Of a stretch of DNA of 64,000 nucleotides, positions 21,232 through 34,115 are shown one piece after another; the stretch's first letter is position 1; every line of letters starts with the position of its first letter. The position numbers were made by a program, and so were the translations under genes. Origin of the DNA: Phycomyces nitens (taxonomy: Eukaryota; Mucoromycota; Mucoromycetes; Mucorales; Phycomycetaceae). Where the stretch lies: NCBI GenBank assembly GCA_022702545.1, contig JAHRBC010000005.1, positions 124,001-188,000 on the forward strand, written 5' to 3'. The notes below the pieces were generated by a model that did not search any database, was not told where the DNA came from, and saw only the letters and a list, made by a program, of their open reading frames with translations.

Positions 21232-24200
21232 ATGTCATCTTCAAATACTTTTTACAACACCAAGTGCTATTGCAATAGATGCAACAACAATGGCCAAGGC
21301 TACACATTGGTAGCAAGCCGAACTGCTCAGCGTCATAGCAAGAGAGCAAGAATTGAACAGAGCAACTCAAATGAGATTGGTATGATAATTTCAGTGTTTA
21401 TTTTTATGTATTGTATAATAATTTCGGCGGTATGAAACACAGACACTCAAGCAGACATGGATATTGATATTCAATGTAAGAAAAGTTTATTTGAAAAAAA
21501 GTAGAGACTAAGAAACTATTATATTCTATAAGCGGTCATTTCTACTCAACAGTCTGGACCCTCGGATGTATTGGACGGTCAGACCAACTCACCTTTTGGG
21601 ATGCCGATGTAATGCTGGATGAGGGCGATTCAGTTGCTAATGAGGCCAATGCCGATGGCGAACGCGATGACGAAAGTGATGATGAAGAAGATGAAGGCGA
21701 AGATGAAGTTGAGATCGAGGTTGAGGAATTCGACAGTGAAGGTGCGTGTTGCATAGCCAAAAGCAAAGAGAAAGCAGCAAAGAAAAAAGCCTGAAAAGAA
21801 TTGAATATTAATTTTTTCGATTTTAAAATAGACCCTTTCCCAACCCCCAATATGCCTGAAAATCCTGTGCACAGGTTTATTGCCATTTTTGTTGTCCTCT
21901 TTGCATCCCGCTATGTGGTCAACAAGGGTGCTGTTGTCTTGATCGAGTTCATCAACACACTCTTGACGATTTACGAGCAGGATTTCCAGCTCCCATCCAG
22001 TCTTCTTGGTCTGCAAAGAATGACAGGATATTCTGCGATTTCCAACGGTATCAGGAGATTCGTAGCCTGTCCTGATTGCCACGCAGTTTATGAAGAAAAC
22101 CAGTCTGTCCCCCTCACTGTGTTTTCACGAAAGTTGGTGCACGTCTGACCTGCAACTGCAAGTTGACCAAGGTTACATCGTCTGGAGCATTGGTTCCCAA
22201 GCGCGTGTTCCAATACCAGTCATTGAAGCATGCCTTGAAAATTCTTTTCCTTCGCCCTGATTTTGAAGCAAGCATTCAACACTGGAATCAGGAGCTCAAG
22301 ATCATGGATACAATGTGTGACATCTTTGACGGTGTTATGTGGAAGGAGTTGAAAGACATCAGTGGTGAATCTTTTGTTGCCCATCCTCGTTCTTTGATGT
22401 TGACGTTGAACATTGATTGGTTCCAGCCCTTTGACAGGGTCACATACTCTTGTGGGGCCATTTACTTGGTGGTTAACAACTTGCCTCGTGAGGAGCGGTT
22501 TAAGGCAGAGAACACTATCCTTGTTGGACTCATGCCTGGGCCAAAGGAGCCAAAGTCCGAAGAGATTAACCATTATCTCAAGCCTTTGGTTGATGAGTTG
22601 GAACAACTGTACGTGGGAATGACTATCCCAACCTTTGAATGCATTTCTGGAGCAACCGTCCGTGCAGCTTTGTTCATGGTAGCATGTGACATCCCTGCAA
22701 CCAGAAAGACAAGTGGATTCACGTCCCATAACAGCACAAACGCCTGTTACAAGTGTTGCCGCAAATTTTCTCGTCTTCCTGGGACAAGCAGTGTGGACTT
22801 CCGTGGGTTTAATGAGTCTGGGTGGCGTCGTCGTCGTGGTGTGGAGAACCGTTTGCATGCTGAGGTGTGGAAGAGTGCAAGTACGCCCTCAGAAAGGCAT
22901 GAGTTGGAGGTCGAAAATGGTGTTCGATGGTCGCAACTCCATCGCCTTGGATACTTTGATCTAGTACGTGGAACGATCATTGATCCCATGCATAACCTAT
23001 TCTTGGGTACAGCCAAGAGGATGGTCGAGACGTGGACTACTAGTGGTCTAATCACGGATAGGAAGCTGGCTTCTATGCAAGTAATGGCCGAATCAATGGT
23101 GGTGCCAACTGACTACACCATTTTGAAGACGAAGATCAGTAGAGGATTTCCATATATGAAGGCTGATGAATGGAAATCCTGGGTGTTGGTGTATTCTCCT
23201 GTGCTGCTCAGAGACGTTCTTCCTCTGGATAAGTTCAAGAATTGGATCAACTTTGTTGATGCTTGCCGTCTCCTTGCAACACCAACAATCACGTTTGATG
23301 ACCTTGACGACGCCCATGCCCATTTGGAAAGATTCTGTCAGAAATGCGAAGAATTATATCCTGCTCCCACTCTCACCTGCAACATGCACCTGCACATCCA
23401 TCTTCGCGAAACCATTCATGATTTTGGACCTGTGTATGGTTATTGGCTGTTTGGGTTCGAGAGGTACAATGGCCTGTTGAAGAAGATCGACACCAACAGA
23501 AGAGATGGATTTGAGTCCACATTCATGAAGACTTTTGTTGAAGACATGTACAAGGGCGACTATGTACAAAAAATGCTCTCCTGTCCGAACCAAGCTTCTT
23601 TCCGTCCTCTTCTGTCAAAACTCACATCATCATCCACAACTGCCACCTCCTCCTCTGCCCCTCTTTCACACACGCCATTTATACTTCAGCTATTTGTGCG
23701 TGCATCTTTAAAGCCTGAATTTCCAATAAAGGGAAATGAGCCCCTTCCTCTCTCTGCCTTCCCTCTCTTGGTGAGAAAGCCATCTGTAATGGATGATACA
23801 GATTATTTCCAGTTGTTGGAGTACTATCGGCTATCGTATGGTATACCAAGTCTTCAGCATTATCATCAGGCAACGTCTTCAGGTATCTTTGTTGATAATC
23901 ATATCACAAAGATAAAATCTATCAATCTTCTCGGCCAGACGTATAAAGGCAAAAATGGTTCCGTAGACCGTGGGTCATTCATTCAAGCACTATTCCTGGG
24001 TAGAGTTGGTGATCCTCCACGAGCATACACAGGACAAATTCAGTACTTGTTCCTCCACAAGCTCAGTTGTTCATCAATCGGAAATAATTCCACTCATGTC
24101 TTTGCTTTCGTGAGATGGCTCATCAACATGCCAAGTAGAACACGTGAATACGAAGGAGTTGAGGTCTGCTCGCCAAGTTTCTCTCCAGATGATTATCATT

Positions 24201-24310
24201 GTATATTGCCAGTACATCGTATTCTTTTGGAAGTCGCGACTGCTGAGCTGGTGTCTGGTGTTAATGTGAAGATGCTGGTCATTCCTTTACCAAAAAAGAT
24301 GTATGCTTAA
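21232..24310 (+). CDS. tnp2: Tnp2-type CACTA transposase of A2, four exons, one frameshift
   Basis: Exons 21232-21379, 21443-21475, 21553-21741 and 21832-24310 mirror A1. The finger CYCNRC ... RTAQRH, acidic segment and catalytic blocks (NIDWFQPF, ACDIPATRKTSGF, DPMHNLFLGTAK, FERYNG) are all present. The exon 4 frameshift seen in A1 is present at the same base (near 22116; upstream frame stops at 22148). Only a handful of amino-acid differences separate the two copies, for example DIPAT here versus DIPAA in A1. As the two copies sit at different TSDs, the frameshift predates at least one of the insertions. Confidence 0.9.
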
Positions 24311-24442
24311 AGCATTAATAAATAAATACTTGTTTCTTTTAAAAAGAACAAAACAAAACATTCATTGCCTTTAAACATGTCTTTGGGATTAAATACGTAA
24401 GCAAGAGTAAAATAAAACAATTGTTTTTTATTTATTTTTTAT

Positions 24443-25557
24443 TTAATTTCTTATGACCCAAGGAGGCAGACGGGCGGCCAAGTCACCAGGGACTGCTAAG
24501 TCTCTGACTCCTTTGAGATCTCTTGACAGCATCTGATGAGCATTCATCCCCAAGTCAAGAGAAACGAATGAGTCAACGATTTCAATAAACCGGTTGAACT
24601 AAATAGCATTTGTTAATATTTCAAAAATGATATCTTAATAAATATATTATTATATATTGTTTACAGAATAATTTACCTCATTGCTTCTCCAGCTTGGGCG
24701 ATAAACGGAGACCCGACGCTTGCCAAGAGTCTTTGAAGTATTGTTGTCTGATTCTCCTTCAGACATTGCTTCTTTCTGAAGCAGACCAGAACAAACTTGC
24801 CCCATTGCCTGCTCAATGGCCTCCTTATGTTTGAGAAAGGCAGTCATGCGACGTTCGAAATGCTAACAAATATCCAACATGTATTCATTAATATTTGTCT
24901 CTAGTTTGAATAGTATACAACCTACATCTTTTTCACGGTTTGCCCTTCTTGAACGAGCGTTGGAGACTGCCTTCTTCTCAGAAGACTTTCTCTGCTCCTG
25001 ACGACGGCTACAGAAGTTTCTGTAGACTTTCTCTCAAATGTCACTTCTTCTCAAGGGCGAGCCAACAAAATTTGGCCCAAGGTAAGCCAGTAGACGTTCT
25101 ACCAGCTCCTTGTTGGGACTCTCGTCAAAGTGAGTATGGACATCCCACCTTGGCTTGTTGTTATTTGCCTGGATGTCAACCAACGCCCTTGACCTCAACT
25201 TTGGCTGCCACAAATATTCACGAATATCTTTCTGTTTGATCAAAATAAGAATTTAGTTGATAGGATATTATATCTGGTGACACCTACAAACACATGTTTC
25301 TTTGCATCAGACATCGATTCATTTGTGGCCTCGGCAGTTGGGGCAGCAACAGAGGCAAGAACAGGTACTGGAGCCACAATACTTGTGGCAGCAATGACAG
25401 TGAGGTTGGACTCAATAAGAGTCCCCATTCTTCTGTTCATCGTGGTCATGTCGCCTCTAATTGAGGCAAGATCCTCTTGGAGATTCGTGATGACCGTCTG
25501 CATATTGACATCGTTGTCAGCAGGTCGTGGAGCAATATTCCTTCTTTGGTTTGACAT
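24443..25557 (-). pseudogene. Accessory gene of A2, interrupted by a stop codon
   Basis: Same four-exon structure as 5897-7011, but exon 2 has a nonsense codon at 25034-25036: the A1 codon CGA (in IREKV) is TGA here, a CpG transition. The remaining exons, including PSWRS(N)E at the exon 3 end, are otherwise preserved; the Asp of SWRSDE reads Asn in this copy. Confidence 0.75.
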
Positions 25558-26027
25558 TTTCTATTATAAATTATATCAAAAATACACAATATTTAATACT
25601 CGTTTACTACTTTAAGTTTAAACATATCTTTTACTTAAAACGCACAAGAGACAGATAGATAGAAAAATTGGATTTGAGTGGGAAGAGTGAACAAGTTGGT
25701 CAAAAGGATTTAATAATATAAAATACAGATTATATATTAGTAAAGACAGCTTTATTTATAAATCCAAAAAGACTTCTTGTACACATTAATGAACGGCACC
25801 ATTATTGCTTTTGGACTCTATCCATTACACCTATTCTGTCTCTGTTTCAAATTATATATCCTTGTATTTTTTTCTTTTTAGCCTTTTTCCTTTCTCTTGT
25901 TTCCTTATATCCGCGCCTATTTTCTCTTTCTTTTTTTACACCTCTTTAGACTAAAAAATTGGCGGCTTCTTTATAAACACACACTCATTCCAATACATCC
26001 TGCCTGCATTGCTCCTCCAAACTAATC

Positions 26028-26962
26028 ATGGTCAGTTAAATGTGCCGGTGCCATCTTGCAAATTATTCTGATTCTCTCTTTCTATTTTATAGACCTCTTC
26101 CACTTTCATAGCCTATTATATGATAACGTCATCAGTCCCAGTGTAAAAAAATATTTTCATGTCAAACTTTTTTTCTCTAATGCTTCTTATTCTCCTATAG
26201 GCCGCCGCCATCAATCACCCTATACCCCATCTGCGTCTTCTATCATCTACAACTGTCATCATAATGGTAATGCTGTCTTTTAGCTTTTATACTTTTTTAT
26301 ATATTTATTCTGACTATCTCTTTTGATCTTATAGACCTCCTCTACTGGCATGGTCTATTATATGGTATCGTCATTGGTGCTATGGTAAAAAAAAATCTTT
26401 TTGTGTTAAAAAAATAATAATTTTCTTTTCTAACGTTTCTTATTCTACAATAGGCCGCCGCCATCACTGTCTACCTCATCTGCCTCCCTCATCATCTACG
26501 ACTGGTTATCATAATGGTAATGCCGTTTCTTGGTCTTTGTGCTTTTCAAAATAATATTCTGGCTATTTACTAATAATTTTTTATACTCTTAATAAGAAGC
26601 TATTGTTGGCTGCCATATACCATCCCTCTACTATAATCGCCAACTCTGCTTCTGGTATGTAAATTAATTATTTTATCACTCAATTCACCTGTAATAATTT
26701 ATTTTACCCCATCTCTAGTCAACCTAATCATATAAGATGCCATGCCGCACAACTCAGCCCCTCTTTGTCCATTCTTGTCCATCCCTTACAATGTAAGTAT
26801 AATATACCTCGCATCTTGAATAGCACCCGCACTTTTGAATATATGTCACTAATATAACTTTTATTATATCAGAACACTACCGCAACCACCCAAATCGCCG
26901 TCGGACCTTATTTTCAGGTATTGTTCAGTAGAGAAGCACCCGATCCAAGTAGTATCAAGTAG
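26028..26962 (+). CDS. Third locus of A2, putative small hydrophobic protein
   Basis: Near-identical to A1 7484-8418, with ATG at 26028 followed immediately by GTCAGT and the same chain of GT-AG intervals. The last exon reads NTTATTQIAVGPYFQV and ends PDPSSIK at 26962. Conservation of the reading frame in that exon with A1 and with B supports coding use. The N-terminal exon chain is unresolved here too. Confidence 0.45.
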
Positions 26963-27545
26963 GCCGGTAGAAGCGGCAAGGATAGACAGTAATAGTATTA
27001 GAACTCGTGTATAGAACCATTCTATTCTTTCCAATAAACACAAATATAAACCATAAACAACCTAATAAGTACAGGATATAAAATAATGGGGGAGCATTCA
27101 ATGCTTGATTACACAGTAATAGCCTTCAAATATTGGTTAAAAATTAAGAAAGCCTTCAATCCACCTGAGTATAATCGGATTTTAATCATGTCAAGAGGTT
27201 CTTTTGCTTTCAACTTTCCTCTTATATAAAGAGTGTACAACAACGAAACTTGGTTTCAAATAGACTTTTATTCTGTACATCAGGTCAAATTAATGACCCG
27301 CTCACTGGGAAAACGGTGGGCTATTCTACTGTGCACAGTTAACTGAGAACGTGGAGAAAGCTGAAGCAAATTTGCAACTCAACACGTTTTTTTTGTGATC
27401 ACCTTGAAAATATTGTTTTATTGTATTTAATTGGCTCGGATATAAAGAACAGGAGATAATATTTTTATACTCTTATAAAACCGTAGCAAATAAAGCATAT
27501 GTAACACTTGTTTCCTTTTTGTTTAAACTTCAATACACAAATACC

Positions 27546-30500
27546 ATGTCTTCTACTTCCGATGTCTACAATGAGAAGTGCTTTTGCCCTAGATGCAGTA
27601 CAAGCAAGAATGGTTACAGTCTTGTCCAGAAACTGACTGCTCAACGTCATGCAAAGAGAGCAAGATTAGAGCGTCTTGAAAATTGCGAAAGGGGCAAGTT
27701 ACTTTTGTAAACACTCTATGAATTGTATCATAATATATTTTACTAGAAATCTCCTCTCAACGCAATATGATAGATGTTGATTTTGAACGTAAGGATTATT
27801 TATTGGCATAGCAACAGAAACTAAATAACTACTATATTCTATATCTGGCTACCTTGTTCCATAAAGTCGGGTCCTCAGATGTACTTGGTGATCAGGAGAA
27901 CTCGCCGTTTTTGGAAGCCGATCCTTTTGCCGATCATGGCGAAATTGGTGCTGACAATGAGGCTAATGCCGATGCCGATGCTGATGCCGATGCCGATGAG
28001 AATGAGATGAACGGTGGTGATGATGACGACGAGGGCGATTTGGAAGAGATCGAAGTTGAGGAGTTGGATGGTGAAGGTCAGTGTTAAATAGAGAAAAAGC
28101 CTAAAAAATTGGGTGTTAATATTTTCCATTTTAAAATAGATCCTTTTGCCTCCCCCAAATGCCTGAAAACCCAGTGCACAGGTTCATCGCCATTTCTGTT
28201 GTCCTGTTTGCATCCCGTTATGTGGTTGACAAGGGCGCCGTTGTCTTGATCGAGTTTGTCAACAAGCTCTTGACAATCTATGATCAAGATTTCCAACTGC
28301 CCACAAGCCTGCTTGGTCTGCAGCGCATGACAGGATTTTCAGCCATGTCCCAAGGAATAAGGAAATCTGTTGTGTGCCAGGATTGTCACAAGGTGTACGA
28401 GGAAGCTGGGTCTGTTCCCCTTCGGTGTGATTTCCAGAAGCCAGGAGCACGTTCCTCTTGCGATTCCCAGTTGATGAAGGTGTCATCATCAGGTGCTTTG
28501 GTAGCCAGACGCCAATACAACTACCATTCTGTCAAGCAGGCGTTGAGAGTGTTTTTCCTCCGCCCAGATTTCGAAGCAAGAATCCGCCATTGGAACAAGG
28601 AGCTGAAGGTCGAAGACACGATGTGCGATGTGTACGACGGCGCCATGTGGAAGGAGCTCAAGGACTCGAATGGTGTTTCTTTCGTCCAAGACCCACGTTC
28701 TCTCATGCTGACATTGAACGTTGACTGGTTCCAGCCGTTCGATGGGGTGACCTATTCCTGTGGTGCGATCTACTTGGCCGTCAACAATCTTCCTAGGGCT
28801 GAGTGATTCAAGGCAGAGAACATCATTCTTGTTGGACTTATGCCTGGGCCCAAGGAACCAAAATCTGACGAGATCAACCACTATCTCAAGCCGTTGGTGG
28901 ACGATTTGGAAGAGCTGTACGTTGGTGTGAAGATGCGAACTGCCGAGTGTTCATCAGGTGTTACCGTCCGTGCTGCGTTGTTTATGGTGGCGTGCGACAT
29001 TCCAGCTGCCAGAAAGACGAGTGGGTTTACTTCCCACAACAGCACCCATGCATGCTTCAAGTGTAGTCGTGGTTTCTCTCGTTTGGATGGAACAAACAGC
29101 GTTGACTTTCGTGGCTTTGACTCTGCACAGTGGTCCCTTCGCAGTGGTGTCGAAAATCGGTTGCATGCTGAGGTGTGGAAGAGTGCCAGTACGCCCTCAG
29201 AAAGGCATCAGCTGGAAATCGAAAATGGCGTTCGATGGTCCCAGTTGCATCGCCTTGGATACTTTGACGTTGTTCGCTGCACGATCATTGATCCCATGCA
29301 CAATCTCTTCTTGGGTACGGCCAAGCGAATGGTCGAGAGGTGGATTGACGATGGCCTGATCACAGACCGTGATCTTGCTGCCATGCAAAAGACTGCCGAG
29401 TCTATGGTTCTGCCGGCCGATTATGCTGTCCTCAAAGGCAAGATCGGAAAAGGCTTTTCCTACATGAAAGCAGACGAGTGGAAGTCCTGGGTCCTCGTAT
29501 ACTCTCCAGTCCTGTTAAAAGGTGTGCTCCCTCCTGACAACTTCAACAACTGGATCAGCTTCGTTGATGCCTGCCGCCTTTTGGTCAAGCCAGCAATCTC
29601 GTTTTCCGAGGCAACCGATGCCCACGATTTCCTGGAAACGTTCGGTCGAAGATGTCAGTCCCTATATCCTGCGAATCTTCTCACTTGTAACATGCACCTA
29701 CACCTTCATCTTCATACCATTATTCGTGATTTTGGACCAGTGTACGGTTATTGGCTGTTTTCATTTGAGAGATACAATGGATTGTTAAAAAACATCAAGA
29801 CCAACAGACGAGACGGCTTTGAGTCCACCTACATGAAGAACTTTATTAATGATGCATACAAGGGCGATTATGTATCTTCTGTTCTTCAATGTCCCAGTCA
29901 AACCCCCTTCCGCCCCTTTATGTCCAAGCTTACCTCCTCCTCCTATGCCCCATCCTATGCCCCATCCCATGCCTCCTCCCATGCCTCCTCCTATGCCCCC
30001 TCCTATGCCATGTCTCAAGGCCCTTTCCGGTTGAGAGCATTTATGCAAGCCTCTATGAATCTACTCTCTATCAAAGGCAACGAACCTCTCCCTCCTTCTG
30101 CGTTGCCACTCTCTATGAAACCGTATGAATCAATGAACGACCTTGAATATCCCTATCTCTTGGAACACTATAAGCTCGTATATGCAAAGCCAGATTTAGT
30201 GGATTACCGACATGCCTCATCTTCGCCGTATTTTGTTGACAACCAAATATGCAAGATCGCGTCTATCGATCTCCTTGGCCAGTCATACAAAGGCAAGAAG
30301 GGTACTGTCGGTCATGGTTCTTATGTTCAAGCTCTGTTCTCTGGAAATGACGACGAAAATCCGACTGCGTACACAGGCGAGATTCAATATATGTTTGTCC
30401 ATTCCCAGTCTATGCCCCCTATGTCTCATGGCCGACTAAATCGTCATCACAATAAGCAACATGTTTTCGCGTACGTTCGCTGGTTTGTCTTTGATTCCGA

Positions 30501-30678
30501 GCGTACAAGAGAACATGAAAGTGTTGACATTTGTAGGCCACAATTTTCTCCAGCCAACTACCACAGTATTGTGCCTGTACATCGCATTCTGTTAGAAGTA
30601 GCACTGGCTGAACATATGACCCAAAATAATGTAAAGAAGATACTGGTTATCCCTTTACCTAAAAAAATATATGCTTAA
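27546..30678 (+). CDS. tnp2: Tnp2-type CACTA transposase of B, four exons, with frameshift and stop
   Basis: Exons 27546-27693, 27747-27788, 27867-28076 and 28140-30678. The first intron would start GCAAGT (a GC-AG intron). Exon 1 has the CFCPRC ... LTAQRH finger; exon 3 is Asp/Glu/Ala-rich (ADADADADADENE). The catalytic region carries NVDWFQPF, MPGPKEPK, ACDIPAARKTSGF, DPMHNLFLGTAK and DFGPVYGYWLFSFERYNG. A low-complexity Ser/Ala/Pro/Tyr insert lies at 29930-30010. Two lesions: exon 4 starts out of frame by one base before 28158, and codon 28804-28806 is TGA where A has CGG (Arg). The C-terminus ends VIPLPKKIYA. Confidence 0.88.
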
Positions 30679-30823
30679 GTTTTAATAAAATATGTCTTTA
30701 CTCATTTTTAAACAAGATTGCATACCAGAATAAAATAAACAAGTATAGGATTTGAATGAGTCTTTAGGATTGAGTGCATGAGAGGAGCAAAGATGAGGTT
30801 TTTTTATTTTTTTTTTAATTTTT

Positions 30824-32034
30824 TTAATTTCTAACGGCCCATTCAGGTGGGGGAGGGACCATTCCCTCCGGGACTGCTACTTCGTCGACGCGGCCAAACT
30901 TTCGACGAAGCATCTGACGATGTCTTGTTCCCAAGCCGGCAAGCACGTAGTCATCGACGAGTTCAAGGAAATGATTGAACTAAAATATTCATTAGTATTC
31001 TATAAAAATAATAAACAATATTCTTTGCGAATTTATTTACCTCGTCGCTTCGCCAGCTTGGGCGCGCAGTGAGGATGCGACGCCCGAACGAAGCATCGCT
31101 CCCCTCATCGTCAGACTCACCCTCAGACATTGCTGCCTTTTGGATGAGATTGCTGCAGTCCCGGTCCATTTCTTGGTCAATCGCCGCCTTGTTATTGGAG
31201 TATGCCTCCCGGCGGCGAGTGAGATGCTGATGAAATATATGATTGTCAATTGAGTTAATAGGAATCCTTTTCATAATAAAAATAATAACTCACGTCCGCC
31301 TGACGGCCATTTCTTCTTGAGCGAGCATTCGCTTCTGCTCGCTTCTCAAAAGACTTCTTCTCCTGAGTCCGCCTTCCATTGAAGTTGGTGTATATATACC
31401 GGCGGAGGTCAGGGTACCTCAACCCAGACTCGAGAAACCTTGGCTGGAGATAGGCCATTATCTCGAGTACCAACTCTTTGTTGGGACTCTCGTTAAAGGC
31501 CACGTCCGTTCTCCAGCTAGGCTTTCGGTTGTTAGCCTCAACCAAGTCTGGGTTGTTGGACCTGAAGTTTTGGGTCTTCAGGTAGCGTCTGATGAAGCCC
31601 TAATATATTTTTAGAAGGTATTAGACTAGCAATATATTTCAATAGTATATACTCACATACGCGCGGTTGGTTTCCTGCATTTGAGGAGCTTCAAACGCAG
31701 CAAGTGCAACCACAGTGGGGGAGAGAGGAGCAGCAGCAACGGGAGCAGCAACAATGAGGGCAGCAACAATGGGGGCAGCAGCAACGGAAGCAGCAGCAAC
31801 GGGGGCAGAAGAAGTTGCCCCAGGGACATTTCCAAAACCATCCAAGATGGCAATGGTACTGGCACCATCTTGGATGATAACACCAAGCCTGGTGTCCATA
31901 GTGGCTAGCCTGGTGCCAACAGAACGCACCTCTCCAGTCACATTGGACAAACCAGCCTCCACACTGGTCAATCTGTCCATTAATTCCCTGAACTCGTCGG
32001 TTGTTCGAGGAGCAATTGCACGTCTGTTTGCCAT
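30824..32034 (-). CDS. Convergent accessory protein of B (SWRSDE family), intact
   Basis: Minus-strand exons 32034-31657, 31599-31294, 31226-31041 and 30979-30824, all phase 0, 341 residues. Exons 2 to 4 are 306, 186 and 156 nt, exactly as in A. Exon 1 starts MANRRAIAPRTTDEFRE, has a heptad-like segment (LTSVEAGLSNVTGEVRS) and then an Ala/Pro/Val-rich tract. Exon 2 contains FNESPNKELVLEIMAYL, paralleling FDESPNKELVERLLAYL in A, and ends NARSRRNGRQAD. Exon 3 has MSEGESDDE and ends PSWRSDE at the splice site. Function unknown; a DNA-binding or regulatory partner of the transposase is my best guess. Confidence 0.78.
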
Positions 32035-32500
32035 AATCTACAAAATATCAAATAATAATTTTCAATTGTTAATTGTCTTTATTTCATGGGATCTCATATA
32101 AAATATGTAATGTCTTATACATACAATTGATATTTGTTTTATTGAAAGGTTTTGGGAAGCAGAAGGGTGTGTTGTGTGTGAACAGGCCTTTGAGAATATA
32201 AAATACAGAGTATTTATAAAAAAGGAGTTTGATGAGCGGATCCAAACACTTCTTGTACACACTAATGAATGGCTCCATTTGTTTTTAGATTCTATCCATT
32301 ACACCTATTCTGTCTCTGTTTCAAATTATATATCCTTGTATTCTTTTCTTTTTTGCTCTTTTTTCCTTTCCCTCGTTTCCTATATCTGGGCCCATTTTTT
32401 CTTTCTTTTTACACCTCTTTACACTAAAAAATCGGCGGCTTCTTTATAAACATGTGCTCATTCCAATACATCCTGCCTGCATTGCTCATCCAAACAATCT

Positions 32501-34115
32501 GTGGTCAGTTGAATGTGCCTTTAGCATCTCGCAAATTATCCTGACTCTCTTTTTTATTTTATAGACCTCCTCAACTCACACAGCTTTATTATATGGTTCA
32601 ATCATCAATATTGGGCTAAAAAATCTTTTTGTGTCAAACGATTTTCTATTCTAACGTTGCTTATTTTATTGTAGACCACACCACCAATCACCCCATCTAC
32701 CTCTTCCTTCATGTACGATTGTAATCATAATGGTAATATCTTTTTGGTCTTTATATTTTTTATAATATTATTCTGATCCTCTCTTTTTATCTTATAGCCT
32801 TCCGCCACTCACACAGTCTATTATATTGGTATCGTCATCAGTGTCATGGTAAAAAGAACCTTTTGGTGTCAAACTTTTTTTTGTCCAACATTGTTTATTC
32901 TACTTGGGTCACCCCCATCACACCCTGTCCATCTCTTCCATCATCTACAACTTGTTATCATAATAGTAATGCCATTTCTTGGTCTATACTTTTCTATAAT
33001 ATTATTGTTATTCTCTCTTTTTATTTTATAGACATATTCCGTTCACACGCCTATTATATGGTATGGTCATCAGTGGCATGGTAAAAAATCGTGTCAAATA
33101 ATTTTCCCCTTTAACGTTTCTTATTCTACTGTAGACCGCCGCCATCAATCACCCCATCTGGCTTCCCCATCATCCTCAACTGTTATCATAATGGTAATGC
33201 TGTCTCTTAGTCTTTATACTTTCCATAACACTATTCTGATTCTCTCTTTTTATCTTATAGACCTCCTCTACTCAAACGGTCTATTATATGGTATCGTCAT
33301 TGGTGGCTTGGTAAAAATATTTTCGTGTCAAACTATTTTATCCTCTAACGTTTCTTATTCTACTATAGACCGCCGCCATCAATCACCCCATCTGGCTTCC
33401 CCATCATCCTCAACTGTTATCATAATGGTAATGCTGTCTCTTAGTCTTTATACTTTCCATAACACTATTCTGATTCTCTCTTTTTATCTTATAGACCTCC
33501 TCTACTCAAACGGTCTATTATATGGTATCGTCATTGGTGGCTTGGTAAAAACTCTTCGTGTCAAACTATTTTCTCCTTTAACGTTTCTTATTCTACTATA
33601 GACCGCCGCCATCACTGTCCACCCCATCTGGCCCCTTCATCATCTACGACTGGTTATCATAATGGTAATGCCTTTTCTTGGTCTTTATCTCTTTCCATAA
33701 TATTATTCTGGCTATTTACTAATATTGTTCTATACTCTTAATAAGAATCTATTGTTGGTCATCACGTAACATCCCTCTACTTAATTGTCAACTCTGTTTC
33801 TGGTATGTAAATCGATTATTCTATTACCCAATTCACCCATACTAATTTACTTTACCCCATCTCTAGTCAATCTAATCATACAAGATGCCATGCCATGCCG
33901 CACAACTCAGCCCCACTTTGTCCGTTCTTATCCATCCCTTACAATGTAAGTATAAAATACCTCGCATCTTGAACAACACCCGCACTCTTGAATATATGTC
34001 ACTAATATAACTTTTATTGTATTAGAATACTGCCGCAACCACCCAAATCGCCGTCGGTCCCTATTTTCAGGTATTGTTCAGTAGTGAAGCACCCGATCCA
34101 AGTAGTATCAAGTAG
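32501..34115 (+). pseudogene. Third locus of B, hydrophobic-protein locus, start lost and internally duplicated
   Basis: The position of the A-family ATG reads GTG here (32501-32503), followed by GTCAGT as in A. The middle consists of repeated units; 33191-33601 is one long open frame encoding the hydrophobic stretches ILILSFYLIDLLY and LLYGIVIGGLV twice. The final exon 34026-34115 reads NTAATTQIAVGPYFQVLFSS and ends PDPSSIK, matching A. An internal exon near 33770 has a stop. Overall a decayed homologue of 7484-8418. Confidence 0.5.
33135..33660 (+). repeat. 234-bp tandem duplication in the third locus of B
   Basis: The unit beginning ACCGCCGCCATCAATCACCC starts at 33135 and 33369 (period 234, a multiple of three) and again at 33602 (period 233). 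Each unit holds two exon-like blocks separated by GT-AG intervals. Similar, more diverged blocks precede it from about 32570. Confidence 0.85.

Noticed and set aside
31639..32101. Plus-strand Gly/Ser/Asn and Ala-rich frames at 31681-32101
   Set aside because: They are antisense to the Ala-rich exon 1 of the B accessory gene.
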